Positions 8,136-17,655 of a stretch of 64,000 bases of DNA are shown one piece after another; position 1 is the stretch's first letter; the number at the start of each line of letters is the position of its first letter. The notes under the pieces are model-generated. The model made no database searches. It saw only the letters and a program-made list of their open reading frames with translations, and was not told the origin of the DNA. The stretch spans positions 1-64,000 of the forward strand of contig JAFXUZ010000074.1 of the NCBI GenBank assembly GCA_017524725.1. The letters run 5' to 3'. This stretch comes from Clostridia bacterium. GTDB lineage: Bacteria; Bacillota; Clostridia; Christensenellales; Aristaeellaceae. The translations under genes were made by a program, and so were the position numbers.

Positions 8136-9260
8136 ATGAATATCAACATCTATCTTGCATTAGTATTATGGATTTTCTTTTGTACAATATTTAGTAGAGC
8201 AGCAAAGAATAAAAAGAAAGTATTTTGCGTGCTTTGTGCTCTTGGATTATTTGTGGTGTTAGCATTTCGTGATCCGGTTGGGTTTAATATCGATAATACA
8301 CGTTATTATCGGACATATCATAATATTTCAAACGCAAATTTTAAAACAGCTATATTATCCAGAGATGGCTTGGACAGTTTGTTCTATTCTATTGAGTGGT
8401 TGTTTGGACATTTGGGTGTCTCATATGAATTATTCCAAATCATTGTTGCTGCATTCTGTATTTATGCAACAATGAGCATTGTATACAAGTATTCAGCTTC
8501 TCCATATCTCAGTGTAATGTTGTATCTTGGATTAGGATTGTTCTCGTTTTCTTTTTATCTTTTAAAACAGATCATAGCGGTTTCTATTATTTTATTGGTT
8601 TATGATTCATTGATAAATAATAAACGAACAAAAGCATGGATCCTTCAGGCGTGTGCTGTTTTGATACATGATTCAGCTATAGTATTTGTTCCCGTACTTT
8701 TCTGTAGACAGTTTTTAAAAAACAAAAAAGTATTTTTATTATTTTATTCGATCATTGCTGGTGTCTTCTTTGTATTTAGATTGCGAATTGCGGAAGTGAT
8801 CATGTATTTAACAAAAGATGATTATGTCGGAGTGTATCAAATAAGCGGCAGGATTGGGGGACTTGCCCTATTCATTATAGCTTGTTTTTTGTTATTCATT
8901 GTTTCCATAGACTATAAAAAGAAAAATCTATCTATAGATACTGATTGCACTAATGAATTAGTTTATTTATCTGAAAAAGAAGGAATGCTTCTTTTTATCA
9001 GTGCCACGGCATTGATCATACAGATCCTTTCTTCATATGCTTATGCATATACAAGGCTAAACTTTTTTTATATACAGTTTTATATGTTAATATTACCAAA
9101 CGCCCTTTACTCAAGCAAGATAAAACATATGAGTAAAAACATGTACCTGTTACTTAAAATAATTGTATACCTAGTAATTACCGTATTAATGCTAATGCAA
9201 TTCAAAAACAATATAGGCGAGTTAAAAACAGGATACAGCTTTATGTGGGAAATGAATTAG
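8136..9260 (+). CDS. EpsG/Wzy-like polysaccharide polymerase
   Basis: An integral membrane protein of 374 residues with around ten hydrophobic helices and little soluble sequence. The early stretch AFRDPVGFNIDNTRYYRTY is like the conserved EpsG region (FRD.vG.D...Y). It probably polymerises lipid-linked repeat units outside the membrane. The start is supported by ggaagg 13 bases upstream, which is just inside the right edge of the IS element's target duplication. It is strongly AT-rich, as expected for polymerases exchanged by transfer. The IS between this gene and the upstream glycosyltransferase may reduce its transcription unless a new promoter exists. Confidence 0.82.
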   Translation: MNINIYLALVLWIFFCTIFSRAAKNKKKVFCVLCALGLFVVLAFRDPVGFNIDNTRYYRTYHNISNANFKTAILSRDGLDSLFYSIEWLFGHLGVSYELFQIIVAAFCIYATMSIVYKYSASPYLSVMLYLGLGLFSFSFYLLKQIIAVSIILLVYDSLINNKRTKAWILQACAVLIHDSAIVFVPVLFCRQFLKNKKVFLLFYSIIAGVFFVFRLRIAEVIMYLTKDDYVGVYQISGRIGGLALFIIACFLLFIVSIDYKKKNLSIDTDCTNELVYLSEKEGMLLFISATALIIQILSSYAYAYTRLNFFYIQFYMLILPNALYSSKIKHMSKNMYLLLKIIVYLVITVLMLMQFKNNIGELKTGYSFMWEMN

Positions 9261-9394
9261 TATATTCCGAATTCCATTTACTTGATCTGTAAAAAAGGTC
9301 AGGTGAAAAGAGTATTCTTCATGTGACGGCGGTGCTGCTACAATAGTTTTTACAGGCTTCATTCATCACTGATGCCGGAAAGGAACAGGCTTTT

Positions 9395-10408
9395 ATGAAA
9401 AACGATGTTCAGGTGTCCATATACTGTCTTGCGTACAACCATGAAAAGTATATCAGGAAGACTCTTGACGGCTTTGTTTCGCAGATTACCGGTTTTAAAT
9501 ATGAAATAATAGTACATGATGATGCGTCTACGGATAAAACCGCGGAAATCATCAGGGAATATGAAGCCAAATATCCGGACCTGTTCAGGCCGATATACCA
9601 AACAGAAAACCAGCATAGCAAAGGGATAGAAATAGGACGTACTTATATCGTTCCGCGGGCAAAAGGAAAATATATTGCAATGTGTGAAGGGGATGATTAT
9701 TGGACAGATAACTATAAACTGCAAAAGCAGTATGACGCACTGGAAAATAATCTTAATTGCAGCATGTCGACACACCTGGTGATGTGCTGCAATGAAGACG
9801 GAACGGATAATCCAAGGGTGATACCATCCAGACAGTTTAGGGTAAAGCATACGGGTGTTATTACTAAAGACGTTATAAAACAATTATTATGGATCAGGGG
9901 AAGTTATCCTTTTCATACCAGCAGCTATTTTGTTCGCAAAGAGGTTATGCTTGAACCTGTTAACATCAAACGCGATATCGCCATTTTAAGAAAAGCGTTG
10001 ATCCATGGCGATTTTTACTATTTTGCTGAAGGGATGTCTGTAAGACGGCTCAATTCGATCGGGAATTTTAATTCCGTTTTGCGGGGACAGGGGATCGACG
10101 GAAAGGTGAGGCTGTCATTATCTAACATAGAATACGATCAGATATTTGATAAATACACTGATTATGCATATCATAAAGAAATTAGCGCTTTTGCATTCAA
10201 AAGTATTTTGGAGTGGTCTCAATACAGACCCAATGAGGCCATCAGCAAATTGGAAGAGCTGTCTCTCAGTTATGCCAAGGTACGAAAGGAATTGCTGTAT
10301 TACCAGAAAATCAAATATGGAATGAAGTATTTTAAGCTGAAGATCGGGATGAAGGCCGGGATACTTCATGATGTAAGAGGGACGGACAATGGCAAACACA
10401 AAAAATGA
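9395..10408 (+). CDS. Glycosyltransferase family 2 (GT-A)
   Basis: A GT-A glycosyltransferase of 337 residues. It begins with VSIYCLAYNHEKYIRKTLDG, has the HDDASTDKT nucleotide-binding motif near residue 40 and an EGDDYW metal-binding motif near residue 102. This subtype is common in capsule and O-antigen clusters. The ATG follows ggaaaggaa with a 12-base gap. The last 20 bases overlap the start of the flippase gene. Base composition is returning to the GC-richer level of the genes that follow. Confidence 0.9.
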   Translation: MKNDVQVSIYCLAYNHEKYIRKTLDGFVSQITGFKYEIIVHDDASTDKTAEIIREYEAKYPDLFRPIYQTENQHSKGIEIGRTYIVPRAKGKYIAMCEGDDYWTDNYKLQKQYDALENNLNCSMSTHLVMCCNEDGTDNPRVIPSRQFRVKHTGVITKDVIKQLLWIRGSYPFHTSSYFVRKEVMLEPVNIKRDIAILRKALIHGDFYYFAEGMSVRRLNSIGNFNSVLRGQGIDGKVRLSLSNIEYDQIFDKYTDYAYHKEISAFAFKSILEWSQYRPNEAISKLEELSLSYAKVRKELLYYQKIKYGMKYFKLKIGMKAGILHDVRGTDNGKHKK

Positions 10409-11852
10409 CCGGTTCACTGTAATGAGCAACCTTGGATGGCGCATGGCGGAACGCTTTGGAGCAAAAGGTGTGGAATTCCTGGTTTCCATTATTCTTGCCA
10501 GGCTCCTTGCTCCGGAAGTGTATGGGACCATAGCGCTTGTTACGGTTTTCATAACCATTTTGCAGGTTTTTGTCGACAGCGGCCTCGGGAATGCGCTTAT
10601 CCAAAAAAAGGATGTCGACGACACAGATTACTCAACGGTTTTCTTTTTTAATATTACTTTCTGTTCGGTCCTGTATGTGCTGCTTTTTTTAGCTGCGCCG
10701 CTGATCGCGAGATTTTATAACGATGACAGTCTGACGGATATTGTTCGTGTCCTGGGGCTTACCGTTTTGATCGCGGGCGTAAAAAACGTTCAACAGGCTT
10801 ATGTTTCACGCAACATGCTCTTCCATCGTTTTTTTTACGCTACACTTGGCGGAACAATTGGAGCTGCTATTGTAGGTATTTATTTAGCTTATCACGGGTA
10901 TGGTGTTTGGGCCCTTGTTGCCCAGCAGGTTTTTAACGTGGCTATGGATACGGTCATTCTGTGGATCACCGTTAAATGGCGTCCCAGGAGATTGTTTTCT
11001 TTTGGGCATTTGAAGACGCTATATTCTTTTGGGTGGAAACTACTGGTATCGAGCCTGGTGGATGTGGTATACAACGATATCCGGCAATTGATCATAGGAA
11101 AAATGTATTCAAAAGAAGACCTGGCATACTATAACCGCGCCAAACAAATCCCCCATTTAATAACCTCAAATATCAATACTTCGATCAACAGTGTTTTATT
11201 TCCTGCGATGTCCAGTGCGCAGGAAAGCCGGGAGCGCGTGAAAGCCATGACGCGAAGGGCAATAAAGATAAGCACATACATTATGGCGCCTATGATGATG
11301 GGACTGGCTGCATGCAGCAAGCCGGTAATCAGTATCCTGCTGACCGATAAATGGCTGCCATGCGTTCCTTTCCTGATCATTTTTTGCATCACAAATTTGT
11401 TTTTGCCCATTCACACAGCAAACCTGAATGCAATTAAAGCAATGGGGCGCAGCGATCTGTTTTTGCGCCTGGAGATAATGAAAAAGGTCATAGGGGTGAT
11501 TGTGCTGATCATTTCCATGCAATATGGCGTAATGGCGATGGCGTACAGCCTGTTGTTTACGAGTGTTACCAGTCAGATCATTAACTCCTGGCCCAACAGA
11601 AAACTGCTTGGTTATTCTTATATAGAACAGATAAAGGATATTTTACCGGGAGTACTGCTTGCGGTTGGGATGGGACTAATCGTTTATTCGGTGGAATATA
11701 TTGGACTGAATAAATGGCTTACGCTGGTTATCCAGGTGCCGTTGGGCGCTCTTATATATATAGCGGGATCGAAACTGTTTCATCTGGACAGTTTTGATTA
11801 TCTTCTTTCAATGATAAAGAGCTTTAGAAGAAAGCATACCAAGAAGGCTTAA
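10389..11852 (+). CDS. Wzx-type polysaccharide flippase (MOP superfamily)
   Basis: A 487-residue transporter with 12-14 predicted membrane helices and the MOP/PST family start (SNLGWRMAERFGAKGVEFLVS). Conserved family segments include LARLLAPEVYGTIALVTVF and GWKLLVSSLVDVVYNDIRQL. It would flip lipid-linked repeat units across the membrane for the polymerase at 8136. It overlaps the preceding glycosyltransferase and is followed six bases later by the ATP-grasp gene, so the assembly genes and the following sugar-modification genes appear to be a single transcript. Confidence 0.92.
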   Translation: MANTKNDRFTVMSNLGWRMAERFGAKGVEFLVSIILARLLAPEVYGTIALVTVFITILQVFVDSGLGNALIQKKDVDDTDYSTVFFFNITFCSVLYVLLFLAAPLIARFYNDDSLTDIVRVLGLTVLIAGVKNVQQAYVSRNMLFHRFFYATLGGTIGAAIVGIYLAYHGYGVWALVAQQVFNVAMDTVILWITVKWRPRRLFSFGHLKTLYSFGWKLLVSSLVDVVYNDIRQLIIGKMYSKEDLAYYNRAKQIPHLITSNINTSINSVLFPAMSSAQESRERVKAMTRRAIKISTYIMAPMMMGLAACSKPVISILLTDKWLPCVPFLIIFCITNLFLPIHTANLNAIKAMGRSDLFLRLEIMKKVIGVIVLIISMQYGVMAMAYSLLFTSVTSQIINSWPNRKLLGYSYIEQIKDILPGVLLAVGMGLIVYSVEYIGLNKWLTLVIQVPLGALIYIAGSKLFHLDSFDYLLSMIKSFRRKHTKKA

Positions 11853-11858
11853 AAAGAC

Positions 11859-13061
11859 ATGAAGAAAATTCTTTTGCTGGGTGGTTCCGCTCAGCAGATA
11901 GTTGCCATCGAGACTGCCAAACGGCTCGGCATGTACACCGTGCTGTGTGATTATCTGCCGGATAACCCGGGGCAATATCACGCGGACCGTTTCTATCAGG
12001 TCAGCACCACGGACCGTGAGGCGGTTTTGAATGTGGCGGAAAAGGAGAAGATCGACTATACCATCGCTTATGCGTCGGATCCCGCTGCACCTACGGCGGC
12101 GTGGGTGGCCGAAAAGCTCGGCCTGCCGACCAATCCGTTCGAAGCGGTGAATATCCTTTGCAATAAAGATCTTTTCCGAAGATTTCTAAAGGGGCACGGT
12201 TTCAATACACCCATGGCGAAGGGGTACATCGATGCTGCCACTGCAAATAAGGATTTCGGAAGGTTCACTTTTCCCGTGATCGTCAAACCCGTCGATTCCT
12301 CGGGCAGCAAAGGCGCTACGGTGCTGAGGGATACGGGCAAAGCCGCGCAGGCTGTGGATTTTGCTTTTTCCTTTTCCCGCGCTCATAGGATCATTATAGA
12401 GGAGTTTATCGAAAAAAAACATCCGTACCTGATCGGAGGAGATATCTTTGTCTCATGCGGCAGGGTAGTGCAGTGGGGGCTGATGAACTGCCATCGGGAT
12501 CCGGAGGTCAATCCGCTGGTCCCGGTAGGGAAAAGCTATCCGCCGCTGCTGGCCGCCGAGGATCTGCACGAGGTTAAATCGACTTTGCAGAGGCTTGTGA
12601 CAGAGTTGGGCATCCGCTTCGGCCCGATGAATGTGGAGCTGGTGGTTGACGCGGCGGGAAGGGTCTTCCCGATCGACATTGGCCCCAGGAGTGGCGGCAA
12701 CATGATCCCGGACCTGCTGGGTATGATCTTCGGTACGGATGTGGTGGAAATGTCCGTCAGAGCTGCCATGGGGCAGCAGACGGAAGCAGGCTGCGGAGAA
12801 GGAAAACCGTTTTATGCAACCCACAACCTTCATTCGGACAGGGACGGGTTTTTTAAGGGCATCGCCTTTTCTGATGATTTGCGGCCGCATGTCGTCAGGG
12901 AGTGCGTGTACAAAAAAGCCGGAGACGACGTGCAGTATTTTGATAATGCCTCCAAGGCCTTGGGGATCGTGTTTATGCATTTTGATTCAGAGGAGCAGAT
13001 GGAATGGTTCCTTGGCCATATCCATGAGCATATCCATGTTCTGGTTGAGGGGAAAGCATGA
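11859..13061 (+). CDS. ATP-grasp domain ligase (carbamoyl-phosphate-synthase-like)
   Basis: A 400-residue ATP-grasp enzyme. An N-terminal Rossmann-like pre-ATP domain (MKKILLLGGSAQQI...) is followed by the ATP-grasp domain, with FPVIVKPVDSSGSKGATVL near residues 140-160 as the phosphate loop and NVELVVDAAGRVFPIDIGPRSGGNMIPDL near residue 255 carrying the metal ligands. Family members join carboxylates to amines or thiols with ATP. In this setting it may activate an acid for attachment to an amino sugar. It overlaps the next gene by four bases. The substrate is unknown. Confidence 0.85.
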   Translation: MKKILLLGGSAQQIVAIETAKRLGMYTVLCDYLPDNPGQYHADRFYQVSTTDREAVLNVAEKEKIDYTIAYASDPAAPTAAWVAEKLGLPTNPFEAVNILCNKDLFRRFLKGHGFNTPMAKGYIDAATANKDFGRFTFPVIVKPVDSSGSKGATVLRDTGKAAQAVDFAFSFSRAHRIIIEEFIEKKHPYLIGGDIFVSCGRVVQWGLMNCHRDPEVNPLVPVGKSYPPLLAAEDLHEVKSTLQRLVTELGIRFGPMNVELVVDAAGRVFPIDIGPRSGGNMIPDLLGMIFGTDVVEMSVRAAMGQQTEAGCGEGKPFYATHNLHSDRDGFFKGIAFSDDLRPHVVRECVYKKAGDDVQYFDNASKALGIVFMHFDSEEQMEWFLGHIHEHIHVLVEGKA

Positions 13062-14008
13062 AGGAATATGGCGGCTATATCGAACTGGATACCTACGGTG
13101 GGGATCTCCTCCATGGGGACGCGGTACAGCTGAACTGCGGCAGGAGATGCCTTACGTATCTCATCCGGGCCAGGAAGATCAGGAAGATCATGCTGCCGAG
13201 GTTCATTTGTGACTCGGTGACGTCAGCCTGTATCGATGAAGGCGTACAAATCAGGTGGTACGGTGTGGATTTCCGCTTTCACCCTCTGTGTGCACAGCCG
13301 GGTGAGGATGAATGGCTTTACCTGGTGAATTATTACGGGCAGATCAGCAATGAGGAGATTGTAAAAATTGCGTCGGAGTATCCGCGGCTGATCGTCGACA
13401 ACGCACAGGCGTATTTCAGGATGCCCGTGCCCGGTGTGGATACGCTGTATACCTGCAGAAAGTATTTTGGGGTTGCCGACGGCGCTTTCCTGTATACGGA
13501 CGCTGTATATCCCGAAAAGCTCCCGCGGGGCGAATCCTATGACAGGATCGGTTTTCTGGTGGGCAGGTTCGAGCGCAGCGCTTCGGAGTTTTATGATCTC
13601 TACAGGCAAAATAATGCGATGTTTTCATCCGAACCTGTCAGGAAAATGTCCCGCCTTACTGAGAATATGCTGCGGGCGTTGGATTATAAGCGCATTAAAA
13701 AGGCAAGGGAAGACAATTTTGCGTATCTGTACCGGAAATTGGCGTCTGTAAATGAGCTTGCGCTGACCGTTCCGGATGGCGCATTTATGTACCCACTGAT
13801 GGTAAGGAACGGAAGGGAGATTCGCAAACGGCTGCAGGCGGAAAAAATTTATGTCCCCCTTCTGTGGCCGGACGTTTTCGCCCGGTGCCGTCCCGAGGAT
13901 CCGGATTACCGCATGGCTGCAGATATCCTGCCACTGCCTGTGGATCAGAGATACGGGATCGGGGATATGGAGGCGATCACCGGTGCTGTGATGGACTGTA
14001 TCCAGTAA
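13058..14008 (+). CDS. PLP-dependent aminotransferase-like protein (DegT/aspartate aminotransferase fold)
   Basis: A 316-residue protein, shorter than the usual ~370 of DegT enzymes. The order of motifs follows that fold: LVNYYGQ near residue 90, an LIVDNAQAYF segment where the PLP-ring Asp is expected near 112, and CRKYFGVADGAFLY near residue 130 placing a Lys where the Schiff-base Lys would be. Sequence similarity to DegT is weak, so the catalytic state is uncertain. It is coupled to the ATP-grasp gene by an ATGA overlap. It could transaminate a keto-sugar or an amino-acid-like side group. Confidence 0.65.
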   Translation: MKEYGGYIELDTYGGDLLHGDAVQLNCGRRCLTYLIRARKIRKIMLPRFICDSVTSACIDEGVQIRWYGVDFRFHPLCAQPGEDEWLYLVNYYGQISNEEIVKIASEYPRLIVDNAQAYFRMPVPGVDTLYTCRKYFGVADGAFLYTDAVYPEKLPRGESYDRIGFLVGRFERSASEFYDLYRQNNAMFSSEPVRKMSRLTENMLRALDYKRIKKAREDNFAYLYRKLASVNELALTVPDGAFMYPLMVRNGREIRKRLQAEKIYVPLLWPDVFARCRPEDPDYRMAADILPLPVDQRYGIGDMEAITGAVMDCIQ

Positions 14009-14028
14009 GAGAAAGGAGCCTGTGAAGA

Positions 14029-14712
14029 ATGAACAGGATCTCAAAAAAGAAGATCATCATTATCGGGGGAAAGGGGTCGGCTGTGGTCATAGCCGAACAG
14101 ATCTTTGATACGCAGGAGCATGACGGAAGTGTGGAATTTCTCGGCTTCGCCTTTGATGACCCCGCATTTTACCCGGAGATCAACGGTTTTCCCATCTTGG
14201 GAAATACCTATAACATCTATGAAAAATATGAAAAATACGACGATGTGGGCTTCATTTTCGCCCTGTACCGGCCCGACCTGGTCAAGGAACGCATCGCCCT
14301 TCGGGACAGTTACGGCATCCCTCTGGAAAGATTTGCAAATTTTGCCCATCACTCGGCATATATTGCCAGGTCTGTTGAAATGGGATTCGGGAATGTGATC
14401 CTGGCAAATTCGGTGATCAATCCGAACGTAAAGATGGGTAATTACAACACGGTGCAGTCCAACGTCCTTATCGGGCACGACAATCATATCGGCAGCAGCA
14501 ACTTTTTTACGGGCCATTGTGCCATCGGCAGCAACAACACCATCGGCGACGGCTGTTTCTTTGGGCTTAACACTTCCCTGAACAACTATATCACCATTGG
14601 CAATTTCGCTTTCTGCGGGATGGCGTCCAATGTGATCAAATCTGTACCGGATGACGTGATGGTCTATGGCAACCCAGCCAAACCGGTGGAACGACGGATT
14701 AAACCTCTTTGA
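14029..14712 (+). CDS. PglD/NeuD-type sugar N/O-acyltransferase
   Basis: A 227-residue two-domain enzyme. An N-terminal Rossmann-like domain (KKIIIIGGKGSAVVIAEQIF) is followed by a left-handed beta-helix from about residue 100, with repeats such as GFGNVILANSVINPN and GHDNHIGSSNFF and the end DDVMVYGNPAKPV. This is the layout of PglD and NeuD, which acylate 4-amino sugars or sialic acid precursors. Its position beside a dTDP-4-amino-sugar route makes N-acylation of that sugar the most likely role. Whether it takes acetyl-CoA or the acyl-CoA made by the neighbouring carboxylase genes is open. Confidence 0.82.
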   Translation: MNRISKKKIIIIGGKGSAVVIAEQIFDTQEHDGSVEFLGFAFDDPAFYPEINGFPILGNTYNIYEKYEKYDDVGFIFALYRPDLVKERIALRDSYGIPLERFANFAHHSAYIARSVEMGFGNVILANSVINPNVKMGNYNTVQSNVLIGHDNHIGSSNFFTGHCAIGSNNTIGDGCFFGLNTSLNNYITIGNFAFCGMASNVIKSVPDDVMVYGNPAKPVERRIKPL

Positions 14713-14733
14713 CAGAAAGGAGAGCTATACGCG

Positions 14734-15207
14734 ATGACCCCAAGCAGTATCGGCCGTTATTTGGAGGATTTCACAGCCGGAGAGGAGATCCGGCACTCGC
14801 TGTCCAAGACGGTGTTTGAAAGCGACAACAATCTTTTCAGCCTGCTGACCATGAACTATCACCCGGTACATACCAACGCGGATTATGCGGCAAAGCAGCA
14901 GCATGGGCAGATCCTGGTGGTTGGTACACTGGTCTTCAGTCTGGTGGTGGGAATGACGGTACCGGACATCAGCGGCAAAGCCATCGCAAACCTGGATTAT
15001 GAAAAGATCGAGCATCTGGCGCCGACGTTCATCGGGGATACGCTGTATGCGAGGTCTGTCATCCTAGAAGCCAGACCCTCCAGGTCCAAACCGGACCGGG
15101 GCATCGTTTATGTGGAGACTACCGGATACAACCAGAACGGCACAGACGTGATCCGTTTCCGCAGGCATGTTCTGGTAAAAAGAAGGCCCGATCCAAAGGT
15201 GGAGTGA
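14734..15207 (+). CDS. MaoC-family (hot-dog) acyl-CoA hydratase/dehydratase
   Basis: A hot-dog-fold protein of 157 residues. It starts with RYLEDFTAGEEIRHSLSKTV and has the MaoC catalytic pattern, with Asp/Asn and His in NLFSLLTMNYHPVHTNADYA near residues 30-49. Family members hydrate or dehydrate acyl-CoA, for example mesaconyl-CoA, itaconyl-CoA or 3-hydroxyacyl-CoA. It begins the acyl-CoA block, with the carboxyltransferase seven bases downstream. In this block it would introduce or remove a hydroxyl group on an acyl-CoA. Substrate not identified. Confidence 0.88.
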   Translation: MTPSSIGRYLEDFTAGEEIRHSLSKTVFESDNNLFSLLTMNYHPVHTNADYAAKQQHGQILVVGTLVFSLVVGMTVPDISGKAIANLDYEKIEHLAPTFIGDTLYARSVILEARPSRSKPDRGIVYVETTGYNQNGTDVIRFRRHVLVKRRPDPKVE

Positions 15208-15213
15208 TAAAAA

Positions 15214-16755
15214 ATGGCGTGGAAGCAGACAGTCAGAGACAACTACATCGGCATGAAAGAGGAGCTCTTTCAGGCAGGCGGGCAGACGAGGATCGACCGT
15301 CATCACGCCCGGGGAAAGCTGACGGCCCGTGAACGCATGGAAGCGCTGTTTGACAACGGCCAGTTCAACGAGATCGAAATGTACGCAAAGTCCCAGGTAG
15401 AACTGGAGGATGTTAAAAAGAAGCATTACCTGGGAGATGGCGTCGTCTGCGGATACGGTCAGGTGAACGGTAAGACGGTATACGCCGTATCTGAGGATGC
15501 GACCATCAGTGGCGGCGCCAGCGGCGCCACTCAGGTGGAAAAAATGTGCAGAACGATCGAGCAGGCTATCGCTGCCCGAAAGCCCTTTATCATGCTTTGC
15601 GAAAGCGGCGGAGCCAGGATCGAAGAGGGCATCATGTCCCTGTCCGCCCACAGCAGGCTTTTCAAGGACAATACAAGGGCATCCGGATATATCCCCCAAA
15701 TCGCGGCGATCATGGGAAATTGTGCCGGAGGCTCCTCCTATTCTCCGGCCATGTGCGATTTTATCTTTATGGTCGATAAAACAGGCCAGTTTTTTATAAC
15801 AGGGCCCAAGGTGATCAAGGCGATCCTGGGAATGGATGTCACCATGGAGGAACTTGGAGGGGCGTCAGTTCACAGCAGGTATTCCGGACAGGCGCATTTT
15901 GTTTATCCTGATGACCTGGCGTGCATAGAAGGAATCAAAGAACTTCTTGAATATGTGACGGTTCCGAAGGTTCCATACTTGTCTCCGGTTGATTATCATA
16001 CGCTGGGCAAAGAGATCGAAGACATCGTTCCGGAGGACAAGCGTTATCCATATGATGTAAGAGACGTTATCAGCCGCATCGTGGATGACCGGATCATGAT
16101 GGAGGTATTGCCTGAATTCGCAAAAAACCTGGTCACATGTTTCGCCCGGATGGGTGGCCGGAGTATCGGGATCGTAGCCAACCAGGCAATGTGCAGCGGC
16201 GGCGCGCTGGATTGTGACGCCGCAGATAAATGCGCCCGCTTCGTGCGTTTCTGCGATTGCTTTGATATCCCGCTCCTGACCCTCGTCGATGTTCCGGGAT
16301 ATCTGCCCGGGATCGAGCAGGAACGAAAAGGGATCCTTCGGCATGGTAGCAAGATATTGTATGCCTTTGCGGAAGCGACGGTGCCGCAGGTTTCCCTGAT
16401 ACTCCGGAAGGCTTACGGAGGGGCGTACTGCGCCATGGACAGCAAAGCGCTCAGCAGCGACATTGCCTTTGCGTGGCCGATTTGTGAATTTGCAGTGATG
16501 GGGGCGGGCGGCGCGGTCGACGTTATCTATCATAAACAGCTTGAAGAAGCGGAAGATCCGGCGAAGCTCAGGGCTGAACTGATCAAAAAATACGAGGACA
16601 AATACCTTGACCCGTATTATGCTGCGATGTGCGGCATGATCGACGAAGTTATTCTGCCTGAAGAAACCAGGGAAAAGATCATTTCCGCCTTTGAAAGCCT
16701 TGAAAACAAAAAGATTGAAGTATTGACAAAAAAGCATGGGAACATATCGCTGTAA
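15214..16755 (+). CDS. Acyl-CoA carboxylase, carboxyltransferase subunit (PccB/MmdA type)
   Basis: A 513-residue fused alpha/beta carboxyltransferase of the propionyl-CoA/methylmalonyl-CoA family. Both crotonase-like halves are visible: the acyl-CoA oxyanion-hole region (ISGGASGATQVEKM near residue 100, GGARIEEG near 132) and the biotin half (DVPGYLPG near residue 361, KAYGGAYCAM near 395, FAWPICEFAVMGAGGAV near 420). Length matches the family. Together with the carrier at 18459 and the biotin carboxylase at 18999 it gives a complete biotin-dependent carboxylase. Specificity for acetyl-, propionyl- or another acyl-CoA cannot be set by eye. The two CitE-like genes are placed inside the carboxylase gene set. 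Confidence 0.93.
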   Translation: MAWKQTVRDNYIGMKEELFQAGGQTRIDRHHARGKLTARERMEALFDNGQFNEIEMYAKSQVELEDVKKKHYLGDGVVCGYGQVNGKTVYAVSEDATISGGASGATQVEKMCRTIEQAIAARKPFIMLCESGGARIEEGIMSLSAHSRLFKDNTRASGYIPQIAAIMGNCAGGSSYSPAMCDFIFMVDKTGQFFITGPKVIKAILGMDVTMEELGGASVHSRYSGQAHFVYPDDLACIEGIKELLEYVTVPKVPYLSPVDYHTLGKEIEDIVPEDKRYPYDVRDVISRIVDDRIMMEVLPEFAKNLVTCFARMGGRSIGIVANQAMCSGGALDCDAADKCARFVRFCDCFDIPLLTLVDVPGYLPGIEQERKGILRHGSKILYAFAEATVPQVSLILRKAYGGAYCAMDSKALSSDIAFAWPICEFAVMGAGGAVDVIYHKQLEEAEDPAKLRAELIKKYEDKYLDPYYAAMCGMIDEVILPEETREKIISAFESLENKKIEVLTKKHGNISL

Positions 16756-16770
16756 GCGGGAGAGAGATAT

Positions 16771-17655
16771 ATGCTGGACGGACAACTGAGATTAAGGAGC
16801 TTTATGTTCCTGCCCGCGCATAACACGAAGTTTCTTGACAAGGCGCTTGTGAGCGGGGCGGATGCGATAATTCTGGACCTGGAGGATGGGGTGCCGCCGG
16901 ATAAACGAAAGGAAGCCCGTGAAAACATTGTTTCCTACGCGAAACAGGGGCTGCTTGACCGACGCAGGAATATCTTTATCAGGATCAATCCGATAGATAC
17001 CTACGATTTTATCTCGGATATCGAGGAACTGACTTTGGGGTGCGTGGATGGGTTTATGCCGAGCAAGGTCGATACCGCGAAAGACATCGAGTTCCTGGAC
17101 GGGCTCCTTGATTTCCAGGAAAGGAAGAAAGGTTATCCTTCCGGGAAATACAAACTTGCGCCGCTGATCGAAACCACCAAAGCCCTTGAAAACATCAGTG
17201 GGATTGCGAGCGCCAGCAGCCGTCTTGCGGCCCTGTGCCTTGGAGGCGAGGATTATCTGAACGATCTCGGCAGCGTATTTACATATCAGGAATCGGCGCT
17301 TGCATATCCCAGGGCGTTGATGGTCAACGCGGCGAGGGCAAACGGCCTGCTTCCCATCGATACACCTTACCTTGATATAAAAGACACGGAAGGTTTCCGT
17401 GAACACTGCCTGGCTGCGTATAAGAACGGGTTTGCCGGCGGACTGATCCTCAGCCCAAGGCAAATCGACGCTGCGAATGAAGCGTTCACCCCGGATGAAG
17501 AGAAGGCAGCGCTCAGCAGACGGGTGATCGAAGCGGTACGGTACGCGAGCGAAGAAGGTATTTCCGGTGTTGCCATGCTTGATGGTACGATGGTAGGGCC
17601 GCCGATGCGAAAAAGAGCGGAAACTGTGCTGAAACAGATAGGGGAAGTTCGATGA
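16771..17655 (+). CDS. CitE-like acyl-CoA lyase/thioesterase (HpcH/HpaI family), first copy
   Basis: A TIM-barrel enzyme of 294 residues related to the citrate lyase beta subunit and malyl-CoA/citramalyl-CoA lyases. Visible are the start RSFMFLPAHN, the DLEDGVPPDKR loop, FIRINP, the catalytic-type Glu in LAPLIETTKALEN, and the metal-binding Glu/Asp in CLGGEDYLNDLG. CitD and CitF are absent, so it is not part of citrate lyase. It overlaps the second CitE-like gene by four bases. It may cleave or form a hydroxylated dicarboxylyl-CoA. Confidence 0.9.
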   Translation: MLDGQLRLRSFMFLPAHNTKFLDKALVSGADAIILDLEDGVPPDKRKEARENIVSYAKQGLLDRRRNIFIRINPIDTYDFISDIEELTLGCVDGFMPSKVDTAKDIEFLDGLLDFQERKKGYPSGKYKLAPLIETTKALENISGIASASSRLAALCLGGEDYLNDLGSVFTYQESALAYPRALMVNAARANGLLPIDTPYLDIKDTEGFREHCLAAYKNGFAGGLILSPRQIDAANEAFTPDEEKAALSRRVIEAVRYASEEGISGVAMLDGTMVGPPMRKRAETVLKQIGEVR

